DNA of 18,417 bases from an uncultured Collinsella sp. (GTDB lineage: Bacteria > Actinomycetota > Coriobacteriia > Coriobacteriales > Coriobacteriaceae), in NCBI GenBank assembly GCA_902493535.1, contig CABUQG010000028.1, positions 1 to 18,417 of the forward strand, read 5' to 3'. Each line of letters begins with the position of its first letter. Position 1 is the stretch's first letter. The translations under genes and the position numbers were made by a program. The notes under the pieces are model-generated. The model made no database searches. It saw only the letters and a program-made list of their open reading frames with translations, and was not told the DNA's origin. Shown here piece after piece: positions 1 through 5,992 of the stretch.

Positions 1-3
1 CAT
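1..3 (-). CDS. Probable start codon of a leftward gene leaving the window
   Basis: The first three bases read ATG on the minus strand. They are preceded by a good ribosome binding site, GGAGG, at 9-13 with a five-base spacer. Only the start codon lies inside the window, so nothing can be said about the product. The call rests on the Shine-Dalgarno match and on the absence of any other use for this sequence. Confidence 0.35.
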
Positions 4-18
4 GCGAACCTCCAGTCC

Positions 19-35
19 GGACCGCTTCACGGTCC
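19..35 (-). promoter_or_regulatory. Small hairpin in the leader of the edge gene
   Basis: GGACCG and CGGTCC form a perfect six-base-pair stem around a five-base loop. The hairpin ends five bases before the GGAGG ribosome binding site of the putative gene at the left edge. It has no U-tract, so it is not an obvious terminator. It could affect translation initiation, but this is inference. Confidence 0.25.
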
Positions 36-70
36 AACTTTCTGTCCGCACCCCCTTACGAGCCAAAAAC

Positions 71-193
71 GGGAGATTATCCACGCTCATTCAACAAGCG
101 TCCAAAAATCCACGCTCGTGTGTCCGAAAAATCCACGCTTAACCAATGCGCGTCCAGATTTCCACACTCGTCCGTCCGGATTTCCACGCTCGT
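71..193. repeat. Dispersed repeat family 1, locus 1: degenerate copies of an ATCCACGCTC motif
   Basis: Five related units lie in the same orientation: GGGAGATTATCCACGCTC at 71-88, then four units of the form GTCC-RRAWW-TCCACGCTCGT at 100-119, 122-141, 152-171 and 174-193, with small deviations. Spacing alternates between about 22 and 29 bases. The sequence just before the first unit (AAGCCAAAA-like, about 61-69) is also shared with the loci at 1480-1596 and 8074-8166. Here only the right half of the larger inverted-repeat form is present. The units end six bases before the stop codon of the AbiEi-like gene. Confidence 0.8.
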
Positions 194-198
194 GCGGC

Positions 199-1182
199 TC
201 AACGCTCTACAACCGCCTCAGCACACACGCGCGGTACGCCGGCAACTTTGAGCTTGCGATCGAGCTTTATCGGGTCCCTCAGATCATCCCAGCACAAGCG
301 CACGATCTTGCAGTTATCAAGCAGCGAAAGCCTCGACTCGCGCTGACGCTCATCAAACTGCGCCTTCGCAAGCTTACCCTCCTCCGCCGCTTTCTCGCTT
401 TTAACGAATCCGTCGAACTCCCCGATAATCAGTCGGTCGCCCACACGCCACAAGTAGTCAACGCGATATGGCCGTCCCGGCTCAACTGGGTCGAACAGCT
501 CAACTTGCAGCTCCGGCGTCTGCCAGCCGCGCTCGATCATCAGCGCGCGTGCCTTGGACTCGCCGCCGCTTTCCGACAGGCCATCGGCACACCGCGCAAC
601 CCTGCGCGCCGTCACAACACCGCGACGATTCAGGCCAAGCTTGTCGACAGTCTCAACGAGATGCTCCATCGACAACAGCTGCTCATGAAGCGCTGAGTCC
701 GCAATGATCAGTCCCTCGACAAACGACGCATCGACCAGGCAATCCGCAATCGTCTGATCGATATCGGTCACGGCAATATCCATCTGGATTGCCCGCGTTT
801 GACGAGCATAACGATGTCGAATCACCTGAGAGCCCGGCGTCGTCGATTGCGCCGGCGCCGCGGCGATATGGATGTGCGTCAAATTGGCATGCGAAACCGA
901 AAGGCCATAGATAACAGCCGCCGTATAGGAGCAAAACGTCCAGTCGGGATGCTTTTGCGCAAGGGCCCGTACCCGATGCAGATAACGCTGCCGAAACTTG
1001 AGCTCGGACCAGTATTCCGGACGCGCATACAGCCCCGGCATGACCGCCTCTAGACTTCCCGCCGCAACACGCCGCTCAATCTGCTTTGCCTCCGCCGCCG
1101 TGCGCGCGTACACGCAACTCATCTGCTGTTCGCATGCTTTAATGTGACTTGCAAGTCTTTGATTCGCCGTCATGTTTCCCAT
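199..1182 (-). CDS. AbiEi-like / DUF559-like (PD-(D/E)XK-type) fusion protein, 327 aa
   Basis: The N-terminal half (about residues 20-200) resembles AbiEi-type transcriptional regulators of type IV toxin-antitoxin and abortive-infection systems: a winged-helix-like start with VMPGLYARPEY, then a middle domain with SYTAAVIYGL and DIDQTIADCLVDA. The C-terminal part (about 205-315) looks like the DUF559/Vsr-like nuclease fold: SGGESKARAL, then Asp242 in YRVDYLW, and Glu255 and Asp257 in GEFDG. That gives a D...ExD pattern rather than the classical ExK. I chose the ATG at 1182 because GGGAGG lies four bases upstream; an ATG at 1173 is also possible. No AbiEii toxin partner is adjacent. Repeat loci flank the gene on both sides. 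The fusion architecture is common in actinobacteria, but its function is not established. Cleavage activity is inference. Confidence 0.75.
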   Translation of the reverse strand: MGNMTANQRLASHIKACEQQMSCVYARTAAEAKQIERRVAAGSLEAVMPGLYARPEYWSELKFRQRYLHRVRALAQKHPDWTFCSYTAAVIYGLSVSHANLTHIHIAAAPAQSTTPGSQVIRHRYARQTRAIQMDIAVTDIDQTIADCLVDASFVEGLIIADSALHEQLLSMEHLVETVDKLGLNRRGVVTARRVARCADGLSESGGESKARALMIERGWQTPELQVELFDPVEPGRPYRVDYLWRVGDRLIIGEFDGFVKSEKAAEEGKLAKAQFDERQRESRLSLLDNCKIVRLCWDDLRDPIKLDRKLKVAGVPRVCAEAVVER

Positions 1183-1237
1183 GTCGCCTCCCAACTCTTG
1201 GAACGGCGCAAACGTATCAGACGGTTTCATGCGAAGT

Positions 1238-1269
1238 CTGACCAAATACCGTCCAGGCGCTGACCAAAT
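1238..1269 (-). promoter_or_regulatory. Direct repeat upstream of the AbiEi-like gene, candidate operator
   Basis: CTGACCAAAT on the plus strand (ATTTGGTCAG on the minus strand) occurs exactly twice, at 1238-1247 and 1260-1269. The offset is 22 bases, about two helical turns, and the copies lie 56-87 bases upstream of the chosen start codon. AbiEi antitoxins are known to autoregulate by binding repeats in their own promoter. That makes an operator plausible, but it is inference. Confidence 0.4.
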
Positions 1270-1479
1270 GCTTGACGGTTTTGGACGTTTTAGGCTGATG
1301 GCTTATATCTGCAGGTAGAAGCCTTGCCAAGAGGTCCCTGTCTCCACATTTTGAGGCCTTGGTCCATTGGATTATCAGAAAGAAAAACCCGTCGAGATTC
1401 AAGACTACGCCAAATGCGACTTTGCCTCTGCATGCACCGTCTCTTAGCCGAGCCATCGGCATCTACATGCCTAAAAAAT

Positions 1480-1596
1480 GAGCGTGGATAATCTCCCGTT
1501 TTGAGCCTAGTTTCAAGCCAAAAGTGGGAGATTATCCACGCTCGATTTGTAAACGTCCGAAAATCCACGCTCGCGTGTCCGATAATCCACGCTCGT
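1480..1596. repeat. Dispersed repeat family 1, locus 2: 18-bp perfect inverted repeat plus two tail units
   Basis: GAGCGTGGATAATCTCCC at 1480-1497 and its exact reverse complement at 1526-1543 enclose a 28-base loop. The right arm is followed by two tail units of the GTCC-RAWAATCCACGCTCG type at 1555-1574 and 1577-1596. The loop has the same length as that of the third locus and shares AAGCCAAAA with it. No U-tract follows, so a terminator role is not obvious. The layout is like a REP or BIME element. Confidence 0.85.
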
Positions 1597-1637
1597 CATG
1601 CCGTGAGCACAGCCACAGTCGCAGCCACGGCCGCAGC

Positions 1638-2564
1638 CTAGTGCTCCTCGCCGGCGCGGGCCAGGTCGTAGGGCGTGGTCTGGTAGACGTAGTAGTTGAG
1701 CCAGTTGGTGTAGAACAGCTGAGCCTGACTGCGCCAGACGTTGCGCGGCTCGGCGGTGGGGTCGTCGTTCGGGAAGTAATGCGCCGGCACCTGAGGGTTA
1801 AGCCCGCGCTTCACGTCGCGCTCGTACTCCAAACGCAGCGTGTCGGTATCGTACTCGGGATGGCCAAAGACAAAGAAGCGGCGGCTGTCGGTCGACTTGA
1901 CGATATACAGGCCCACCTCGTCGGACACGGCCACGACCTCAAGCTGCGGCTCGGCCTCCACGTCCTCGCGGCGCACATCGGTGTTGCGCGAGTGCACGGC
2001 ATAGAAACGGTCGTCGAAGCCGCGGACCAGCGGGCTTTGCGGCTTCACCAGATAATGCTCGAACACGCCGCTCGCCTTTGCCGGCAGATCGTACTTCTGG
2101 ATACCGTAATGATGGTAGAGCCCCGCCTGCGCGCCCCAACAAATATGCAGCGTAGAGTGCACATGCGTGGTGGACCAATCCATGATCTGGCAGAGCTCGG
2201 GCCAGTAGTCGACCTCCTCGAACGGCATCTGCTCCACCGGCGCGCCCGTGATGATCAGGCCGTCGTAGTGGATGTCGCGGATGTCGTCGAACGTGCGGTA
2301 AAACGTCTCCAGGTGGCCGGCGCTCACGTGCGTGGCCTCGTGCGTCTTGGTGCGCAGCAGGTCCACCTCCACCTGCAGCGGCGTGTTGGAGAGCTTGCGC
2401 ATGATCTGCGTCTCGGTGGCGATCTTAGTGGGCATGAGGTTGAGGATGAGCACGCGCAGCGGACGGATGTCCTGGTGCAGCGCGCGGTACTCGGTCATGA
2501 CAAAGATGTTCTCGCTCTCGAGCTGCGCGGCGGCAGGGAGAGCGTCGGGGATACGAATGGGCAT
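1638..2564 (-). CDS. metA: Homoserine O-acyltransferase MetA, probably acetyl-CoA dependent
   Basis: This enzyme acylates the hydroxyl of L-homoserine, the first committed step of methionine synthesis, in the cytosol. The 308-residue length and the whole sequence fit the MetA family, which has a glutamine-amidotransferase-like fold. The nucleophile is Cys142 in HICWGAQAG; the other catalytic residues are His235 and Glu237 in FGHPEYD. Residue 111, in GAPVEQMPFEEV, is glutamate. In characterised MetA proteins Glu111 goes with acetyl-CoA and Gly111 with succinyl-CoA, so this is probably a homoserine O-acetyltransferase. The ATG start has AAGGAG five to six bases upstream. It stands alone, divergent from the dehydrogenase gene at 2775. 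I see no recognisable SAM riboswitch in its leader. Confidence 0.95.
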   Translation of the reverse strand: MPIRIPDALPAAAQLESENIFVMTEYRALHQDIRPLRVLILNLMPTKIATETQIMRKLSNTPLQVEVDLLRTKTHEATHVSAGHLETFYRTFDDIRDIHYDGLIITGAPVEQMPFEEVDYWPELCQIMDWSTTHVHSTLHICWGAQAGLYHHYGIQKYDLPAKASGVFEHYLVKPQSPLVRGFDDRFYAVHSRNTDVRREDVEAEPQLEVVAVSDEVGLYIVKSTDSRRFFVFGHPEYDTDTLRLEYERDVKRGLNPQVPAHYFPNDDPTAEPRNVWRSQAQLFYTNWLNYYVYQTTPYDLARAGEEH

Positions 2565-2667
2565 GGATGCTCCTTACGAGTCAGTTGCAGATATGGTACA
2601 ACGACCGGCCCCATCCGCGCGAGCGCATCGCCCAGCGATGCCGTCAGCGGCCCAAATCACTCCAAAA

Positions 2668-2697
2668 GTAGAGATTAAGGCATGTCCCAAAATCTAC
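2668..2697. repeat. Weak hairpin repeat with a GGGACATGCC core
   Basis: GTAGA at 2668-2672 and TCTAC at 2693-2697 can pair, and the minus-strand loop carries GGGACATGCC. The design (short stem, GGGAC-containing loop) matches the stronger hairpin repeats at 10349, 11111 and 16421. It lies in the 210-bp divergent region between metA and the dehydrogenase gene. Confidence 0.35.
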
Positions 2698-2731
2698 GGC
2701 ACTTTAGCCTAGCAAAGTAACAGCAGAACGC

Positions 2732-2737
2732 TACAAT
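2732..2737 (+). promoter_or_regulatory. Candidate -10 box for the dehydrogenase gene
   Basis: TACAAT lies 38 bases upstream of the chosen ATG. No good -35 hexamer is found at 16-18 bases, so the call is weak. Confidence 0.3.
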
Positions 2738-2774
2738 GGTTCGACGCGAAAAACTCGGCCGAAAGGATACATAT

Positions 2775-3752
2775 ATGTACCAGACGCGTAAGATCGGTGT
2801 GGTCGGCCAGGGCCACGTAGGAGCACATGTCGCCAACAGCCTACTTATGCAGGGCATTGCCGATGAGCTGTACCTGTGCGATATCAACGAGGCCAAGGTG
2901 ACGTCCGAAGTGCAGGACCTGCGCGACTCCCTTTCGTTTGTCCCGTACAACACCAAGATCGTCAACTGCTACGACCACTACGAGGAGCTGGCCTGCTGCG
3001 ACGTCATCGTCAACGCCGCCGGCAAGGTCGCATTGGCCGCTGGCAACCGCGACGGCGAGCTGTTCTTTACCACCGACGCCGCCCGCACCTTTGCCAAGCG
3101 CATCGTCGACGCCGGCTTTGACGGCATCTTCGTGAGCATCTCCAACCCCTGCGACGTCGTGTGCACCGAGCTGTGGCACCTGACCGGCTACGATCCCAAG
3201 AAGATCATCGGCTCGGGCTGCGGCCTGGACTCCGCCCGCCTGCGCACCGAGATCTCCAAGAAGGTCGGCGTGAGCCCCAAGTCCATCGACGCCTACATGA
3301 TCGGCGAGCACGGCTTTAGCCAGCTGGCCGCCTTTAAGTCCGCGACCATCGCCGGCAAGAGCCTCAACGAGCTTCAGGCCGAGAACCCTGACAAGTACGC
3401 CTTTGACCACATGGAGGTCGAGGAACTCGCACGCAAGGGCGGCTACGTAACCTACCAGGGCAAGCAGTGCACCGAGTACGCCGTTGCCAACTCCGCCGCG
3501 CGCGTCTGCGCCGCTGTGCTGCACAACGAGCATGCCGTGCTTTCGGCCTCCACGCTTATGACCGGCCAGTATGGCGAGGAGGGCATCTTTACCTCCCTGC
3601 CGTGCGTGATCGGTGCCGAGGGCGTCGAGGAAGTCTACACGCTCGACCTTTCCGAGTATGAGCTCGAGGGCTTCCACAAGAGCTGCCAGCACATTCGCGA
3701 CAACATCGCCCAGCTCGACTGGTGGGACGCCGAGGCCTACGACGCAAAGTAG
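2775..3752 (+). CDS. L-2-hydroxyacid dehydrogenase of the lactate/malate family, L-hydroxyisocaproate-dehydrogenase-like
   Basis: The 325-residue protein should interconvert a 2-oxoacid and an L-2-hydroxyacid with NAD(H) in the cytosol. The Rossmann motif GQGHVG is at residues 11-16 and Asp36 in LCDINEA favours NAD. Substrate-site residues are Asn124 (SISNPCD), Arg155 (LDSARLR) and catalytic His179 (IGEHGFSQ). The active-site loop reads NRDGELFFTT, closer to L-2-hydroxyisocaproate dehydrogenase than to classical lactate dehydrogenase. A branched or bulky 2-oxoacid substrate is therefore likely, though lactate or malate cannot be excluded. I start at the ATG at 2775 because GAAAGGA lies seven bases upstream and the Rossmann strand follows at once. 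A longer frame from 2736 adds 13 residues without family support. It is the only complete plus-strand gene and is followed by a terminator. Confidence 0.9.
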   Translation: MYQTRKIGVVGQGHVGAHVANSLLMQGIADELYLCDINEAKVTSEVQDLRDSLSFVPYNTKIVNCYDHYEELACCDVIVNAAGKVALAAGNRDGELFFTTDAARTFAKRIVDAGFDGIFVSISNPCDVVCTELWHLTGYDPKKIIGSGCGLDSARLRTEISKKVGVSPKSIDAYMIGEHGFSQLAAFKSATIAGKSLNELQAENPDKYAFDHMEVEELARKGGYVTYQGKQCTEYAVANSAARVCAAVLHNEHAVLSASTLMTGQYGEEGIFTSLPCVIGAEGVEEVYTLDLSEYELEGFHKSCQHIRDNIAQLDWWDAEAYDAK

Positions 3753-3793
3753 GCCGCCGGCTGCCGCAACCTTGCGAATCTAAGCGCGATACT

Positions 3794-3810
3794 AAGCGGG
3801 CCGCTTTTTT
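3794..3810 (+). terminator. Intrinsic terminator of the dehydrogenase gene
   Basis: A short GC-rich stem (AAGCG and CGCTT) is followed by a run of T on the plus strand, 41 bases after the stop codon. The stem is short, but the T-run is good. Confidence 0.6.
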
Positions 3811-3841
3811 GCTCATGCAACACCCTCGCACATTTAGGTCT

Positions 3842-4009
3842 AATACTTTTCCCGAGAAGTGAACGAGCAAAATCGAGCCCCCGGAGCATCGACACTTTAT
3901 GGGAGCCATTTCCTGCAGTTTCATTGAGATTTTCCCGCGGTTTTGGCGCCAAAAAGTGTCGATGCTTCGAGGGTCCAAAATAGGTCGTTCACTTCTCGGG
4001 AAAAGTATT
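3842..4009. repeat. 168-bp near-palindromic element with 25-bp perfect terminal inverted repeats
   Basis: The outer arms at 3842-3866 and 3985-4009 are perfect reverse complements over 25 bases; each has TTTTCCCGAGAAGTGAAC within it or in its complement. Inside them a second perfect 14-bp pair, AGCATCGACACTTT (3885-3898) with its complement (3953-3966), brackets a 54-base centre. The arm segments between (3867-3884 and 3967-3984) pair only in part. There is no open reading frame inside. A MITE-like or other non-autonomous palindromic element is a fair reading. The position between convergent genes also allows a bidirectional transcription barrier. No target-site duplication is obvious. Confidence 0.8.
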
Positions 4010-4054
4010 TGACTTCGTTTTCCAACAAACAAAACCGGTCATCGCAACGCAAAC

Positions 4055-4079
4055 GGGGCCTGCGCTTAGCGTAGGCCCC
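4055..4079 (-). terminator. Terminator hairpin after the first SIS deglycase gene
   Basis: GGGGCCT and AGGCCCC pair, with further CGC/GCG pairing inside. On the minus strand only three T residues follow, so termination may be inefficient. The position, 42 bases beyond the stop codon, suits the gene ending at 4121. Confidence 0.55.
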
Positions 4080-4120
4080 GACGTGAGAAGTTGTTATCCC
4101 GGTAACTTAATACCGCTCGA

Positions 4121-5089
4121 TTAGTACTGCTCGATGCCCATGTAGCGACGGATCTCGGGGCTGTGGTCGAACACCTTGCCGCGGGCGGCGCGCAGCTCGC
4201 AGCTCATCGCGTAGAAGAAGATCGGCTCCAGGAACGAACGCACGCTGGCGGGCACCTCGCCCACGCCGTACTCGAGCGCATCGAGCACCATGACCGTATC
4301 GGTGTGCGTGTTGAGGAACGCGAGCGCACGCTCCTCCATGGGGCGGCACTCGCCCGATCCGAGCTGTACAAAGTAGAACACGCCGGGCTCGGTGGCTTCG
4401 AACGGACCGTGGAAGTACTCGCCGGAGTGGATGTAGCAGCAGTGCTGCCACTGCATCTCCATGAGCGAGCAGATGGCCATGGCGTAGGTCTGGCTAAAGT
4501 TGGGGCCGGAACCCAGGATATAGAAGAACTTATGCTGCTGGCAGAGCTCGGCAAAACGGGCGCCCAGCTCGGCGTTGACCTTCTCGCGTGCAGCGGGCAG
4601 CAGCGCATCCACCTGCTTAAGGCCGGCGTACATGTCGGCAAGCGCCTCGTAACCCTCTTGCTGGTCGAGCAGCTCGGCAGCCATCAGGGCGCCGATGCCC
4701 TGCGGCACCTCGGCCTGCGGCACGCCTTCGCCCCACGGATAGACCCAGGTGGTCCACTTGCCGTTGTCGATCTTCGAGCCCTCGCAGTCGGTGAGGGCGA
4801 CAACCTCGGCGCCGGCGGCCAGCGCCATCTCGCAGCCGTCGACGACCTCCTGCGTATTGCCGCTGTGGCTGCAGGCGATGACGAGCGACTTCGGCCCTAG
4901 GCTCTTGGGAGCCATCAGGCAAAACTCGCGTGCCGTGTAGACCGTCGAGGTAAACGTGATGGCCTCGCGCTTGAGCAGCTCGTTGGCCGGCATCAGGTCG
5001 ATCATCGAACCGCCGCAGGCGATCCAAAAGACGTTCTCAATCTTGCCCTTGCGCTCGATAATTTCCTGAACCAGATCGTGTGCGTTCAC
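4121..5089 (-). CDS. SIS-domain sugar-phosphate deglycase, FrlB/GfrF-like (paralogue 1)
   Basis: The 322-residue protein has two SIS domains (about 15-145 and 175-310), as in fructoselysine 6-phosphate deglycase FrlB and Salmonella GfrE/GfrF/FraB. These split a phosphorylated amino-sugar adduct into hexose 6-phosphate and amine. The phosphate-binding motif S-H-S-G-N-T is at 74-79. Glu211 (LMEMQW) and His227 (EYFHGPFE) are 16 residues apart, the same spacing I recall for catalytic Glu214/His230 of FraB. The C-terminus ends RRYMGIEQY, matching the RRY-x(6)-Y type of FrlB. The start is GTG with AGGAGG nine bases upstream. It lies behind gntR at 5234 but has its own promoter at 5162-5190, flanked by paired motifs. 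The exact substrate is unknown; an AgaS-like role is less likely. Confidence 0.85.
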   Translation of the reverse strand: MNAHDLVQEIIERKGKIENVFWIACGGSMIDLMPANELLKREAITFTSTVYTAREFCLMAPKSLGPKSLVIACSHSGNTQEVVDGCEMALAAGAEVVALTDCEGSKIDNGKWTTWVYPWGEGVPQAEVPQGIGALMAAELLDQQEGYEALADMYAGLKQVDALLPAAREKVNAELGARFAELCQQHKFFYILGSGPNFSQTYAMAICSLMEMQWQHCCYIHSGEYFHGPFEATEPGVFYFVQLGSGECRPMEERALAFLNTHTDTVMVLDALEYGVGEVPASVRSFLEPIFFYAMSCELRAARGKVFDHSPEIRRYMGIEQY

Positions 5090-5145
5090 GGTGATGTTCC
5101 TCCTTGTGTGGCGGCTTTGGACGACGGCAGCTCGTACCTGCGGTC

Positions 5146-5224
5146 GTTCTATGTTGTCCTATTTATAGCACGCATGACGACGCCCGTGAAGCCATTTCAC
5201 CAAATTTGTTCTATATCGTTCTAT
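5146..5224 (-). promoter_or_regulatory. Two paired operators flanking the deglycase promoter
   Basis: GTTCTAT-N3-GTCCTAT at 5146-5162 and GTTCTAT-N3-GTTCTAT at 5208-5224 (plus strand) are tandem repeats with a 10-base period, 62 bases apart. One overlaps the probable transcription start and the end of the -10 box; the other lies upstream of the -35 box. The upstream neighbour GntR at 5234-5992 is the obvious candidate ligand-responsive repressor. A second possible site, the palindrome GTGAA-N5-TTCAC at 5186-5200, overlaps the -35 box. Confidence 0.6.
5162..5190 (-). promoter_or_regulatory. Promoter of the first SIS deglycase gene
   Basis: On the minus strand TTCACG (5190-5185) and TATAAA (5167-5162) are separated by 17 bases. 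The -10 box is 73 bases upstream of the GTG start, leaving a leader with no obvious structure. Confidence 0.6.
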
Positions 5225-5233
5225 CTGTGGACG

Positions 5234-5992
5234 TTAGATGTCGAACACGTAGCGCGAACCCACGATCTTTTGGCGTCCGAGCAGCAAGGGCCGCTCGTCC
5301 TCATCGGTAAAGTACGCCTCCATATAGAAGAGCGGCTCGCCGACCGGCACCTCCAGCAGCGAGGCCGCCTGAGCATCGGCAAGCGCAATCTCCACAGTAC
5401 AGGGGTCGGACTTGAGCGGCGCGCGGCCCGAATGCTCGGCAACGAGCGCAAAGATGGAATTGTCCTTGAGGTCCTTGTCGGCAAGCGTCTGCAGATAGGG
5501 ATGGTCGGCCAGCACAAAGGCGTTGTTCTCGAGCATGACGGGCACGCCGTCTGCCGTGCGCACGCGCTCGACCACGATGAGCTCGCAGCCGGGTTCCACC
5601 CCAAAAAACACCGCGTCCTCGCGCGTCGCCGCAACCACCGTGCGCGACACCAGGCGTGCTCCGGCCACCATGTCGTTGGCAGCGCAACCCTCGGAAAAGC
5701 TCTGAACGTCACCCTTCTGGACAATCTTGCGCTTGAGCTTGGGCGCGCACACAAACGTGCCCCTCCCCTGCTGACGGTTGAGATACCCCGCGCGCGACAG
5801 CTCCTCGATGGCGCGGCGCACGGTGATGCGTCCCACGCCGTAGTACTTCGCGAGCTCCATCTCAGAAGGAATGCGCGAGCCGGATGCGTACACGCCACGC
5901 GCGATCTCGCCTTTTAGGTCGTCCATAACCTGCTGGTACAGCGGCACGGCAGACACCTCAGTACGCTCGGTTTTATCGTCGGATGCCATCAT
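5234..5992 (-). CDS. GntR/HutC-family transcriptional regulator with UTRA domain (regulator 1)
   Basis: The 252-residue cytosolic regulator has an N-terminal winged helix-turn-helix (about 16-82) with IPSEMELAKYYGVGRITVRR and the wing QQGRGTFV. A C-terminal UTRA domain (about 95-248) usually binds a sugar phosphate or similar effector. Its start overlaps the recQ stop codon as TAATG, with GGAG just upstream, so it is probably translationally coupled to recQ. A second ATG follows at 5989 and cannot be excluded. The next gene downstream is the FrlB-like deglycase, whose promoter carries two paired motifs. Control of that deglycase is inferred from this position. It resembles regulator 2 at 8344 more than regulator 3 at 17813. 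Confidence 0.9.
   Translation of the reverse strand: MMASDDKTERTEVSAVPLYQQVMDDLKGEIARGVYASGSRIPSEMELAKYYGVGRITVRRAIEELSRAGYLNRQQGRGTFVCAPKLKRKIVQKGDVQSFSEGCAANDMVAGARLVSRTVVAATREDAVFFGVEPGCELIVVERVRTADGVPVMLENNAFVLADHPYLQTLADKDLKDNSIFALVAEHSGRAPLKSDPCTVEIALADAQAASLLEVPVGEPLFYMEAYFTDEDERPLLLGRQKIVGSRYVFDI

Larger units (their letters stand above)
1183..1637. other. 455-bp intergenic region between the AbiEi-like gene and metA
   Basis: This gap holds the upstream region of the AbiEi-like gene, with a duplicated ATTTGGTCAG motif, and repeat locus 2 at 1480-1596. I see no convincing gene between 1270 and 1479. Reading frames that cross it lack ribosome binding sites and family-like sequence. No clear terminator follows metA. 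GCCGTG and CACGGC (about 1601-1632) could form a weak stem, without a U-tract on the minus strand. Confidence 0.5.
3753..4120. other. 368-bp region between convergent genes
   Basis: This gap contains, in order, the dehydrogenase terminator, a 168-bp near-palindrome and the terminator hairpin of the first deglycase gene. No coding sequence is supported. Confidence 0.6.

Noticed and set aside
71..193. CRISPR array
   Set aside because: Units are degenerate, about 18-20 bases, and separated by only 2-11 bases of non-unit sequence. Spacing is irregular and no cas gene is present.
1217..1568. Small minus-strand frames upstream of the AbiEi-like gene
   Set aside because: There is no ribosome binding site and composition is unlike the genes nearby. 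They overlap the repeat and the likely operator.
1524..2678. Long plus-strand frame over metA (384 codons)
   Set aside because: It is antisense to a clear metA, has no ribosome binding site and shows no family-like sequence. It also runs through repeat locus 2.
2565..2774. SAM or other methionine riboswitch before metA
   Set aside because: Only short unrelated stems are visible, such as GCATCG with CGATGC. No recognisable SAM-binding core or terminator switch is seen.
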